Below, in pieces: positions 35,312 through 43,031 of a DNA stretch of 64,000 nt. The notes beneath the pieces were generated by a model. The model had not been told where the DNA came from and searched no databases. It was given only the letters and a program-made list of their open reading frames with translations. The translations under genes and the position numbers were made by a program. Source of the stretch: Myroides marinus. GTDB taxonomy: Bacteria; Bacteroidota; Bacteroidia; Flavobacteriales; Flavobacteriaceae. Positions within the stretch are counted from its first letter, which is position 1. Every line of letters begins with the position of its first letter. Where the stretch lies: the NCBI RefSeq assembly GCF_900109075.1, contig NZ_FNYS01000002.1, positions 372,001 to 436,000 of the forward strand. The letters run 5' to 3'.

Positions 35312-35576
35312 ATAGATTATCAGTATTTCTTTTTCTTACTTTCTTAAAAAAGTATTTCATTACTGCTGATATTAGAAAGGCCTGAACATTGTTAGAACCT
35401 TTTACAAATGAGGTAACTGATCCGAAGGTATTTCTAACGAGATTATTTGGTGTTAGTTCGGATTTAATACTGTCTAAAGATTGAGTAATCTTATAGTAGT
35501 GTATGTCTCTCTGAACTTTTAGAATCTCTAAATCAGCATTAATCTCTTCAATAGAGGAATAAGACTTCTTCATCAA
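35310..35576 (-). CDS. small conserved protein, DUF6327-like
   Basis: An 88-residue basic protein with an N-terminal coiled-coil segment (SIEEINADLEILKVQRDIHY), a central NNLVRNTFGS and a moderately hydrophobic C-terminal helix. It fits the small DUF6327-type proteins that accompany YtxH and holin-like genes in Bacteroidetes. It is the last gene of a leftward three-gene operon, 8 bases after the holin-like gene. A membrane-associated envelope-stress role is inferred from its partners. Confidence 0.72.
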   Translation of the reverse strand: MMKKSYSSIEEINADLEILKVQRDIHYYKITQSLDSIKSELTPNNLVRNTFGSVTSFVKGSNNVQAFLISAVMKYFFKKVRKRNTDNL

Positions 35577-35584
35577 ATAAATAT

Positions 35585-35935
35585 TTAGTCGTTAAAAATG
35601 ATTTCAGATAGTTTCTTAATGAAAGGTCTTTCAACTAATGATGTTCTAAATAAATAGGCTAATAAGGCGATAACCAAATAGAATAATCCCATTAATAGAA
35701 AACCAAGAGCAGTACTATCAAAATATACAGCTAAGGCATAAGCAGCAGCTAGTGAGAACAAAAAAAGAGACATCATAATAAAGATGGAAACAAGTAATAA
35801 TGTCATAAACTTACTACCTGCCTTTGCAGTAACCTTAAACCCCCACAGACGATAGTAATCAATAGTAGTATTGATTAGTTCTTCAGAGTTCTGTTTAATA
35901 TCACTCAGATTGTCTTTAATATCCTCAAATGCCAT
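35585..35935 (-). CDS. phage-holin-family III-like (YqjE-type) membrane protein
   Basis: A 116-residue protein with a short N-terminal amphipathic helix and two membrane helices (about 42-64 and 70-94). The pattern matches the Holin superfamily III / YqjE proteins found in chromosomal operons, not in phages. It lies between the YtxH gene (12 bases upstream in its direction) and the DUF6327-like gene. It probably shapes the inner membrane under stress; the word holin does not imply lysis here, since there are no phage genes nearby. Confidence 0.8.
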   Translation of the reverse strand: MAFEDIKDNLSDIKQNSEELINTTIDYYRLWGFKVTAKAGSKFMTLLLVSIFIMMSLFLFSLAAAYALAVYFDSTALGFLLMGLFYLVIALLAYLFRTSLVERPFIKKLSEIIFND

Positions 35936-35947
35936 TATCTACACTTA

Positions 35948-36289
35948 TTATTTTTTAACGCTATCAGCTATTGAATCAGCTTTAGCTTTTAATTCAGCTA
36001 ATTTCTTTTCTAAGTTAGCAATTACATCGTCTTTTTTGTCATCTGTATTTGCTAAGAATTCATTGAATCCTGTTTCGAAATCATGCTTTTTTTTTGCTAC
36101 TGTATTGCGAACTTGTTTTTTTAGTTCATCAATTTTATCACTTAAATCATCTTTAGAATCATTAAATGTTTTTTTAATTTTCTTACGTGTTTTCTTTCCT
36201 TCATCTGGAGCAAATAAAATTCCTAAACCTGCTCCTACTACTACTCCAGCTAATACTGCAATAGCTGTATTTCCTAAATTTTTTGCCAT
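35948..36289 (-). CDS. YtxH-domain protein
   Basis: A 113-residue protein with one N-terminal glycine-rich membrane helix (AVLAGVVVGAGLGILFAPDEGKKTRKKI, about 9-36), the signature of the YtxH family. The rest is a Lys/Asp-rich amphipathic helix likely to form a coiled coil. YtxH proteins are general-stress proteins in other bacteria. It is the first gene of the leftward three-gene operon that ends at the bidirectional terminator near 35300. Confidence 0.87.
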   Translation of the reverse strand: MAKNLGNTAIAVLAGVVVGAGLGILFAPDEGKKTRKKIKKTFNDSKDDLSDKIDELKKQVRNTVAKKKHDFETGFNEFLANTDDKKDDVIANLEKKLAELKAKADSIADSVKK

Positions 36290-36330
36290 AACAATTGTTT
36301 TTTTAAAATGAATAATACTTTAAATTTAAA

Positions 36331-36376
36331 GAAAAAACGGCATTTTAACCGTTAATGCTTAGTTAAAATGCCGTTT
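36331..36376 (-). terminator. glnS terminator
   Basis: AAACGGCATTTTAAC (36335-36349) and GTTAAAATGCCGTTT (36362-36376) are perfect 15-base arms with a 12-base loop. Reading leftward, the hairpin is followed by a T-rich tract, 28 bases after the glnS stop. Confidence 0.88.
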
Positions 36377-36403
36377 ATTAATTATATTTTAAACAGAAAT
36401 ATT

Positions 36404-38086
36404 CTATTTCTGTTCAACTTTTGCCCAAGTATCTCTTAAACCAACAGTTTTATTAAACACTAATGCATTAGCTGAACTTTCTTTATCTACACAGAAGTAT
36501 CCTAATCTTTGGAACTGGAACTTATCACCTTCTACAGCAGTGCTTAAGCTTGGTTCTAAGTACCCTTTTACTACTTCTAATGAGTTTGGATTGATAAAGT
36601 CTATAAAATCAACTTCTTTGTTACCGTCAGGATTTTCATCTACAAATAAACGATCATAGATACGAACTTCAGCTTCTACAGCGTGAGGTACAGATACCCA
36701 GTGAATAGTACCTTTTACTTTTCGCTTACTAGCTTCACTTCCACTTCCACTTCTACTATCAGCATCATAAGTTGCGTGTATTTCAGTAATGTTTCCATTC
36801 TCATCTTTTACAACACTCTCTCCTTTGATGATATATGCATTCTTAAGACGTACTTCTTTTCCTAAAGTCAATCTAAAGAACTTGCTATTAGCTTCTTCTT
36901 TGAAGTCTTCTCTTTCGATATAAAGCTCTTTAGAGAAAGGAACTTTACGGAAAGTCATTACTTCTTCTTCTGGATTGTTCTCTGCATCTAACCACTCTTC
37001 TTGCCCTTCTGGATAGTTAGTGATTACAAGTTTTACTGGATCCAATACAGCCATTACACGAGGTGTAATTTTGTTTAGATCTTCTCTAACACAGAACTCT
37101 AATAAAGAAACATCAATTAAGTTATCACGTTTAGCAATACCAATAGTATCAGCATAGTTTCTGATAGATGCAGCTGTATAACCTCTTCTTCTCAATCCAG
37201 AGATAGTAGACATACGTGGGTCATCCCATCCTGTTACAAACCCTTCGTTCACTAGACGAGCTAGTTTACGTTTACTTACTACAGTATGAGATAAGTTTCT
37301 TCTTGCAAACTCACGTTGTTTAGGTCTAATGTTTTCATCAGTAACAACTTGATCTAAGAACCAATCATATAATTCTCTATGAGGTAAGAACTCTAATGTA
37401 CAGAATGAGTGAGAGATACTTTCTAAATAGTCACTTTCTCCGTGTGCCCAGTCATACATAGGATAGATACACCAGTCATTTTGTGTTCTGTGGTGTGCCT
37501 TTTTCATAATTCTATACATGATAGGATCACGCATAAGCATATTAGTATGTGCCATATCTATCTTAGCACGTAAAATATGAGTTCCCTCTTCGAATTCTCC
37601 ATTCTTCATTCTTTCGAATAAGTCTAGGTTTTCTTCTACAGAGCGATTTCTATATGGACTATCTACACCTACTGTAGATGGAGTACCTTTTTGTTGAGCC
37701 ATTTCTTCAGAAGATTGGCTATCTACGTATGCTTTACCATCCTTAATCATTTGGACAGCCCAGTCGTATAGCTGCTGGAAATAGTCAGATGCATAAACTT
37801 CATTTGCCCATTTGTACCCAAGCCATTCTACGTCATGTTTGATTGCGTCAACAAACTCCTGTTCTTCTTTAGATGGGTTGGTATCATCGAAGCGCAGGTT
37901 AACAGGCGCATTATATTTAATACCTAATCCAAAGTTTAAACAAATAGAACTCGCGTGACCTAAATGTAAATAACCATTAGGCTCAGGCGGAAAACGGAAA
38001 TGAAGTTTTTCTGTTGGCAAACCATTCTTGATATCTTCTTCAATGATTTGCTCAATAAAGTTTAATGATTTCTCTTTTGTTGACAT
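36404..38086 (-). CDS. glnS: glutaminyl-tRNA synthetase
   Basis: A 560-residue class I synthetase, close to the length of the E. coli enzyme (about 554). The signature PPEPNGYLHLGHA near residue 31 and VVSKRKL (KMSKS loop) are present. Later there are the two beta-barrel anticodon-binding domains with FRLTLGKEVRLKNAYI. It charges tRNA-Gln directly, so together with gltX on the left this organism need not rely on the amidotransferase route for Gln-tRNA. CAAAGGTA at 38107-38114 reads TACCTTTG on its strand and may be its -7 element. Confidence 0.95.
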   Translation of the reverse strand: MSTKEKSLNFIEQIIEEDIKNGLPTEKLHFRFPPEPNGYLHLGHASSICLNFGLGIKYNAPVNLRFDDTNPSKEEQEFVDAIKHDVEWLGYKWANEVYASDYFQQLYDWAVQMIKDGKAYVDSQSSEEMAQQKGTPSTVGVDSPYRNRSVEENLDLFERMKNGEFEEGTHILRAKIDMAHTNMLMRDPIMYRIMKKAHHRTQNDWCIYPMYDWAHGESDYLESISHSFCTLEFLPHRELYDWFLDQVVTDENIRPKQREFARRNLSHTVVSKRKLARLVNEGFVTGWDDPRMSTISGLRRRGYTAASIRNYADTIGIAKRDNLIDVSLLEFCVREDLNKITPRVMAVLDPVKLVITNYPEGQEEWLDAENNPEEEVMTFRKVPFSKELYIEREDFKEEANSKFFRLTLGKEVRLKNAYIIKGESVVKDENGNITEIHATYDADSRSGSGSEASKRKVKGTIHWVSVPHAVEAEVRIYDRLFVDENPDGNKEVDFIDFINPNSLEVVKGYLEPSLSTAVEGDKFQFQRLGYFCVDKESSANALVFNKTVGLRDTWAKVEQK

Positions 38087-38215
38087 GGAAATAATTATTA
38101 TAACTACAAAGGTATCAAAAAAGTAATCAAAAGCTGATAGTCTTTTAGTAGTTTATGAATAAATGCACTCAAATTATTTGTACTTTTAGCCATTATTAAA
38201 ACAAACGGATGTGTT

Positions 38216-38572
38216 ATGGGAATAATTAAATTAAATAATATCAGAACTTTTTCTTTCCACGGTTGCATGGATGAAGAAGCTAAAATAGGATCAGACTATC
38301 GTGTAGATTTAATAGCTAAAGGTGACTTTACTATGGCTGCTGCTACAGATGATTTGAAGTATTCTATAGACTATGTTACTTTAAATACTATTGTCAAGGA
38401 AGAAATGGCTATCAGATCTAAATTATTAGAGCATGTAGCGCAACGAATTATTGATAGAGTATTGTTAGAAATTACAATGGTTGAAGAAATTACTGTACTT
38501 GTTTCAAAAATTAACCCTCCTGTTGGCGGAGATGTAGAATATGTAACTGTTGAAATGCAGGGAGTTAGATAA
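38216..38572 (+). CDS. folB: dihydroneopterin aldolase
   Basis: A 118-residue protein with the FolB layout: an N-terminal strand LNNIRTFSFHG, the substrate-pocket LKYSIDYVTLN, a helix ending LLEHVAQRIID, and the late INPPVGGDVEYVTVEM. It cleaves 7,8-dihydroneopterin to 6-hydroxymethyl-dihydropterin in folate synthesis in the cytoplasm. It is divergent from glnS, with 129 bases between the starts. The tRNA-Cys gene follows with its own promoter. Confidence 0.9.
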   Translation: MGIIKLNNIRTFSFHGCMDEEAKIGSDYRVDLIAKGDFTMAAATDDLKYSIDYVTLNTIVKEEMAIRSKLLEHVAQRIIDRVLLEITMVEEITVLVSKINPPVGGDVEYVTVEMQGVR

Positions 38573-38610
38573 AACTTACTTGAATTGTTGTAAAAAAGTA
38601 CATCAAATGG

Positions 38611-38641
38611 TTTTGAAATATCAAAATTATTAGTAAGTTTG
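38611..38641 (+). promoter_or_regulatory. tRNA-Cys promoter
   Basis: TTTTG at 38611-38615 and TAAGTTTG at 38634-38641 are separated by 18 bases, a near-ideal Bacteroidetes -33/-7 pair. Transcription should begin near 38649, about 12 bases before the mature tRNA. Confidence 0.72.
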
Positions 38642-38660
38642 CAATCCAATTCAAGGACAA

Positions 38661-38731
38661 GGCTTCGTGTCCGAGTGGCTAGGAAGCGGTCTGCAAAACC
38701 GTCTACAGCGGTTCGAATCCGCTCGAAGCCT
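38661..38731 (+). tRNA. tRNA-Cys (anticodon GCA)
   Basis: Seventy-one bases fold as a cloverleaf. The acceptor stem GGCTTCG (38661-38667) pairs with CGAAGCC (38724-38730), and the discriminator is T, as expected for tRNA-Cys. The D-stem TCC/GGA, an anticodon loop CTGCAAA with GCA, and a T-arm GCGG-TTCGAAT-CCGC are all present. The 3' CCA is not encoded. A dedicated promoter and terminator flank it. Confidence 0.93.
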
Positions 38732-38737
38732 CAAACT

Positions 38738-38767
38738 AAAGGATAGTGATTTCACTATCCTTTTTTT
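38738..38767 (+). terminator. tRNA-Cys terminator
   Basis: GGATAGTGA (38741-38749) pairs with TCACTATCC (38752-38760), flanked by A and T runs, starting 7 bases after the mature tRNA end. Confidence 0.88.
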
Positions 38768-38795
38768 ATGGAATAAACTCAACGGAGTTATATAA

Positions 38796-38834
38796 AACAA
38801 AATAGGCTTAGTGATTCACTAAGCCTATTTTGTT
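38796..38834 (-). terminator. LysE-gene terminator (long hairpin)
   Basis: AACAAAATAGGCTTAGTGA and TCACTAAGCCTATTTTGTT are perfect 19-base arms around a single base. The hairpin reaches the LysE stop codon at 38834 and lies 29 bases from the tRNA terminator, with which it shares the core TAGTGA/TCACTA. Confidence 0.82.
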
Positions 38835-39517
38835 TATTTCGTATTCTCCATATTAGGGAGAGGAATATTTATTTTGTTATCTGCTGATTTAGGTAATACT
38901 CCCTTAATCATTATCACTAGACCAAAGACCATAATCACGATACTACTAATCTTTTTGACCTTTAAGATATTGTGAGGAGTTAATTTCTTACGCAATTGTT
39001 TAGCCAAGAATATTTTGAATAAATCTGTAATAAAGTAAGCTAAAATACAGAAACCAAAGAAAGTAAACATCTTATTCGGGTTCATGTCCATTTGAGGGCC
39101 TAGAGTGATTATTATACCTAACCAAAAGCCTAGTACTCCCACATTGATAAAGTTTAATAAGAACCCTTTAGCGAAGAGATTTAAGTACTCCCTTCTTAGA
39201 TTTGGAGGAGCTAATTGTAGCGTTTGTACTTGTACTTTTTTGAGCTTAATAAAGGAAATGATACCATAGGTTAACATGATGATACCACCAAAGATAAATA
39301 AAGCAGGGTCGTCTTTTATTGCATTGATTAATCTAAAGCTACTGAAAAAGGCAATAGCAAAAAATAAGGCATCAGCTAGTATTACGCCCATATCAAAGGC
39401 GATAGCAGCTTTAAAACCTCTAGTTATACTTGTCTCAATAAGGATAAAAAAAACAGGGCCTATCATAAAACTTAGAAAGAATCCAAGAGTGATACCTGTT
39501 AACAAACCATCAAACAT
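38834..39517 (-). CDS. LysE-family amino-acid exporter
   Basis: A 227-residue inner-membrane protein with six predicted helices and the LysE-type start LLTGITLGFFLSFMIGPVFFILIETSITRGFKAA, including the GPVFF motif. Members export amino acids or small metabolites. The gene stands alone between two hairpins: the terminator of the next leftward gene at 39532 on its upstream side, and its own at 38796. The substrate cannot be read from sequence. Confidence 0.87.
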   Translation of the reverse strand: MFDGLLTGITLGFFLSFMIGPVFFILIETSITRGFKAAIAFDMGVILADALFFAIAFFSSFRLINAIKDDPALFIFGGIIMLTYGIISFIKLKKVQVQTLQLAPPNLRREYLNLFAKGFLLNFINVGVLGFWLGIIITLGPQMDMNPNKMFTFFGFCILAYFITDLFKIFLAKQLRKKLTPHNILKVKKISSIVIMVFGLVIMIKGVLPKSADNKINIPLPNMENTK

Positions 39518-39531
39518 CTCATATAATTAAA

Positions 39532-39557
39532 AAATGCCAATTCTAGAATTGGCATTT
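39532..39557 (-). terminator. GIN-domain gene terminator
   Basis: A perfect 26-base palindrome: AAATGCCAATTC followed directly by TAGAATTGGCATTT, with T or A residues on either side. It lies about 50 bases after the stop of the leftward GIN-domain gene and 15 bases before the LysE start. Confidence 0.72.
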
Positions 39558-39606
39558 ATTCATAATCTTTTGCAAGATACATTATTTTTAAATAATATAA
39601 GTACTA

Positions 39607-40278
39607 TTACTCACTTACTTTCGTGATTACGCCTCCTAAAACATTCTTTTCATTGATTGTTTTAGGGTTTCCGAATATTCTAATTTCTCCTCCTGCTCTC
39701 ACTTTAGCTTCTACTAGTTCTGTAGCTTTAACCTCAGCTACACCCCCAGCATTTACTGTTACAATAGCTTGGTTAGAGTCAAGATCTTTATTCTTAACCT
39801 TTGCACCAGAACTGTTTAGTACATCCTGTACATTTGTTTTACCAGTTAGTGTTACTATTGATCCTGCACTAGATTTTACGATTAGTTTATCTGTATCTAC
39901 TTTAGCAGTTATAACTCCACCTGTTTTTGCATTCACGATAAGTGAAGTTGCTTTAATAGCATTATCAGCAGTGATACCAGCACCTTGTTCAGCAACTATC
40001 TCTGCAAGATCTTTATAGTACAGTTTCACTTTGATATCTTCACCTTGGAAGCTTTTCGTAAGGTTCATCTTTACTTTTAGCAGACCATTTTTGTTTACCA
40101 CATATACATAGCCTTCTTTATCCCCTTCTATTTCCATTTTTCCTTCTTCTCCAGGAACTAAGGTTAATGCTATTTGGTCAAAGACGATTACTTTAGAAAA
40201 GTTACCTACTGTCTTTGTCGTTTGAGCGAAAGTAATCGTACTCATTACTAACGCTATGAATAAAGCTAGTTTTCTCAT
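39607..40278 (-). CDS. GIN-domain (DUF2807) exported protein
   Basis: A 223-residue protein with a signal peptide (cleavage after TITFAQ, residue 19). The rest consists of repeating beta strands of the head-GIN type: VGNFSKVIVFDQIALTLVPGE at the start and VTVNAGGVAEVKATELVEAKVRAGGEIRIFG near the end. Such domains form beta-solenoids in Bacteroidetes surface or periplasmic proteins, sometimes called putative auto-transporter adhesins, but have no proven function. It follows rnr by 3 bases, so the two are probably co-transcribed. Confidence 0.85.
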   Translation of the reverse strand: MRKLALFIALVMSTITFAQTTKTVGNFSKVIVFDQIALTLVPGEEGKMEIEGDKEGYVYVVNKNGLLKVKMNLTKSFQGEDIKVKLYYKDLAEIVAEQGAGITADNAIKATSLIVNAKTGGVITAKVDTDKLIVKSSAGSIVTLTGKTNVQDVLNSSGAKVKNKDLDSNQAIVTVNAGGVAEVKATELVEAKVRAGGEIRIFGNPKTINEKNVLGGVITKVSE

Positions 40279-40281
40279 GTA

Positions 40282-42459
40282 TTAGTTTACTTTTTTGATA
40301 TAGTTAAAGTCTAATTGCTTCTTAACTAGGTCTGCATTTTTTACAGTAACGATAACCTCGTCTCCTAGTTGTAATATCTTTTTAGTAGCTTGTCCTACTA
40401 AAGCATATTGCTTTTCATCGAATACGTAGTAGTCTTCTTTTATCTCTCTGATACGTACCATACCTTCACATTTGTTATCTACTATCTCTACGTAGATACC
40501 CCACTCAGTAACACCTGAGATAACACCTAAGAACTCTGTATCCTTTTGGTCTTGCATGTACTTAACCTGCATGTACTTGATACTATCTCTCTCTGCATTA
40601 GCGGCTAAGTTCTCTCTTGAAGAACAGTGAGAACATTTTACCTCAAACAACTCTGGATTAACATTAGCACCATTATCTAGATAGTGTTGTAGTAATCTAT
40701 GAGCCATTACGTCAGGATAACGACGAATAGGAGAAGTAAAGTGTGAATAGTAGTCAAATGCCAATCCATAGTGACCAATATTATTCGTAGAATAACTTGC
40801 TTTACTCATCGATCTAATGGCTAAAGTATCTACTAAGTTTTGTTCTCTTTTTCCTTCAACATCTTTTAGTAATTTGTTGATTGATTTAGAAATACTAGAT
40901 TTAGATTTAAAGTTAATACTATGCCCAAAACGAGAAATAACATTTTGAAGAGCAAATAACTTCTCTTGATCTGGTTCATCGTGAATACGGTAAACGAATG
41001 TTTTCTTTTGTTTACCGATAAACTCAGATACTTTTCTATTTGCAAGAAGCATAAATTCTTCAATTAAGTGATTCGCCTCTTTAGACTGTTTGAAGAATAC
41101 CCCTACTGGTTCTGCTTCTTCGTTTAAGTTAAACTTAACTTCTACTTTATCAAACGAGATAGCCCCATCATTCATACGGTTTTTACGCATAATAGTTGCT
41201 AGTTCGTTTAGTTTAAGTACTGCGTTAGCTACTTCTTCACTTATCTCCTGATCTTCTCCTGTAAGAGAGATATCAGCAGGTATAACTCTGTCTTTAGAAT
41301 CTATGATATACTGCGCTTCTTCATACGCCATACGTTGGTCAGAGTGCGTTACAGTACGTCCGAACCATTTGTTTCTAATCTCAGCTTTATCATCAAGTTC
41401 AAAGACTGCTGAGAACGTATATTTATCTTCATTAGGCCTTAATGAACATGCAAAGTTAGATAGCACCTCTGGTAACATTGGTACTGTTCTATCTACTAGA
41501 TATACAGAAGTAGCTCTATTATAAGCTTCCTCGTCTAAGATAGTTCCTTCTTTTACATAGTGAGATACGTCAGCAATATGAACACCGATTTCGTAGAATC
41601 CATTCTCTAATTGACGGAAAGATAAGGCATCGTCAAAGTCTTTTGCATCCTTAGGGTCAATAGTAAAAGTCAAGATATCTCTCATATCTCTACGTTTAGC
41701 TATTTCTTCTTCAGTGATAGACGTATCTAAGTGATTAGCATAGTCATCCACTTCTTTTGGGAATTCTGCAGTAAGACCATATTCAGCTAAGATAGCGTGT
41801 ATCTCAGTATTGTGTTCTCCTTGTTTACCAAGGACTTTCATAACCTTACCGAATGGGCTATCTGCTTTCTCTGGCCAATCTTCTAGTTCTACCACTACTA
41901 CATCACCATCACGAGCATCACCCACTTTTTCTTTAGGAATAAAGATATCTGTATACATCTTAGCATCAGCAGTAGATACGAATGCGAAATTCTTTTGTAT
42001 CTCTATAACTCCTACAAACTGTTTTTTGTGTCTCTCGATAATTTCTACTACCTCACCTTCAGGTTTTTTACCTTTACGTTTGTTGTAGATATAAGCCTTA
42101 ACTAAGTCACCATCTAGCGCCTTGTTTAAGTTATTAGTAGGGATAAATACATCCTCGTCCACTCCTTCTACTACTAGATAAGCAGTTTTACGAGCGGTCA
42201 TATCGATATAACCTTCCACATAATTAGCTTTAGGGATAAAGCGGTATTTACCAGTTTCTACCTCTTCTATTTTTTCTTTAGATACTAAGTATTTTAGTTC
42301 TTTGATAATTTCATTTCTACCTTGTGTATCATTTACTTCTAGCTGACCTGCTATTTGTTTATAGTTAAATGATTTTGTTGTGTTCTTTGATAAGAACTTT
42401 AATATTTTCGGCGCAAAGTCAAAAGCTTTACTTTTTTTATGTTTGATTTTTTTTGCCAT
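40282..42459 (-). CDS. rnr: ribonuclease R
   Basis: A 725-residue exoribonuclease. Its layout is an N-terminal basic helix-turn-helix-like region, two cold-shock domains (about 70-240), the RNB catalytic domain with the acidic cluster FTIDPKDAKDFDDA and later HYGLAFDYYSHFTSPIRRYPD, and a C-terminal S1 domain (FLGVISGVTEWGIYVEI). It degrades structured RNA 3' to 5' and helps in quality control, often induced by cold. A long leader upstream is described separately. The GIN-domain gene is 3 bases downstream. Confidence 0.94.
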   Translation of the reverse strand: MAKKIKHKKSKAFDFAPKILKFLSKNTTKSFNYKQIAGQLEVNDTQGRNEIIKELKYLVSKEKIEEVETGKYRFIPKANYVEGYIDMTARKTAYLVVEGVDEDVFIPTNNLNKALDGDLVKAYIYNKRKGKKPEGEVVEIIERHKKQFVGVIEIQKNFAFVSTADAKMYTDIFIPKEKVGDARDGDVVVVELEDWPEKADSPFGKVMKVLGKQGEHNTEIHAILAEYGLTAEFPKEVDDYANHLDTSITEEEIAKRRDMRDILTFTIDPKDAKDFDDALSFRQLENGFYEIGVHIADVSHYVKEGTILDEEAYNRATSVYLVDRTVPMLPEVLSNFACSLRPNEDKYTFSAVFELDDKAEIRNKWFGRTVTHSDQRMAYEEAQYIIDSKDRVIPADISLTGEDQEISEEVANAVLKLNELATIMRKNRMNDGAISFDKVEVKFNLNEEAEPVGVFFKQSKEANHLIEEFMLLANRKVSEFIGKQKKTFVYRIHDEPDQEKLFALQNVISRFGHSINFKSKSSISKSINKLLKDVEGKREQNLVDTLAIRSMSKASYSTNNIGHYGLAFDYYSHFTSPIRRYPDVMAHRLLQHYLDNGANVNPELFEVKCSHCSSRENLAANAERDSIKYMQVKYMQDQKDTEFLGVISGVTEWGIYVEIVDNKCEGMVRIREIKEDYYVFDEKQYALVGQATKKILQLGDEVIVTVKNADLVKKQLDFNYIKKVN

Positions 42460-43031
42460 TTTCTAATTCGTTTGTTTACCTAAAATAGGGTTGGTAATTA
42501 TCCTTAAATGTACGAATTACTAACTGTTTTATCCTATTTTTAGCAATATTTTAATTTGATTGTCTTACTTCAATGATGTTATTTCTTCAATTTTAGCTAA
42601 GTTCCGAAGGAATATTTATTTAAATAACTCCTTACATGGAGGAAGGTGGAGTTACTATTTTTCTTTTCTCATTGAATGTTTTGTACCTTAGAGTATTCGG
42701 TACTTTTGGTAGTGCAAAGTTATGTAGCTCAAAGTTATTTTCCAAAAAGTCAACCAAAAGCTTCCATAAAAAATAGAAAAAAAAAGTAATAACATACATG
42801 TTACCTATCTTCTACTCTAGTCTTGCGCTTTATTATATGAACCAATGGCTGTTCTGATTACACTCTCTATTTTATTTAGATGTTTTTTTAAAGTGCTGAT
42901 TTTGTTGTTAACCTCATACTGTCTGCATGCTTTTTTATTATAATTAGATAATATTTCTGACAAATGCTTATATAATTCTAATTGTATTTAAAATTTTGTA
43001 ATTTAGGAAAACCAACAAAAAACTATAATTT
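42460..43031. other. non-coding interval with the rnr leader
   Basis: About 570 bases without a gene. On the reverse strand the rnr leader (about 250 bases from the predicted start near 42710) contains two elements: a hairpin with arms at 42625-42631 and 42648-42654 (TAACTCC/GGAGTTA), and a C(UUCG)G tetraloop stem near 42600-42612. From 42760 to 43031 I see only AT-rich sequence before the acyl-CoA synthetase gene, with no convincing promoter. Confidence 0.55.
42715..42746 (-). promoter_or_regulatory. rnr promoter
   Basis: On the reverse strand TAACTTTG (42722-42715) lies 20 bases downstream of a TTTG (42746-42743), a good -33/-7 pair. A second TAACTTTG (42737-42730) repeats 15 bases further upstream. 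They would place transcription about 250 bases before the rnr start. Confidence 0.55.

Noticed and set aside
35585..35935. Holin-like gene as evidence for a prophage
   Set aside because: The neighbours are YtxH and a DUF6327-like protein, a chromosomal stress-type set; no phage gene is near.
38371..38649. A leftward frame opposite folB
   Set aside because: It is a shadow of folB on the other strand, with no motif and no start context.
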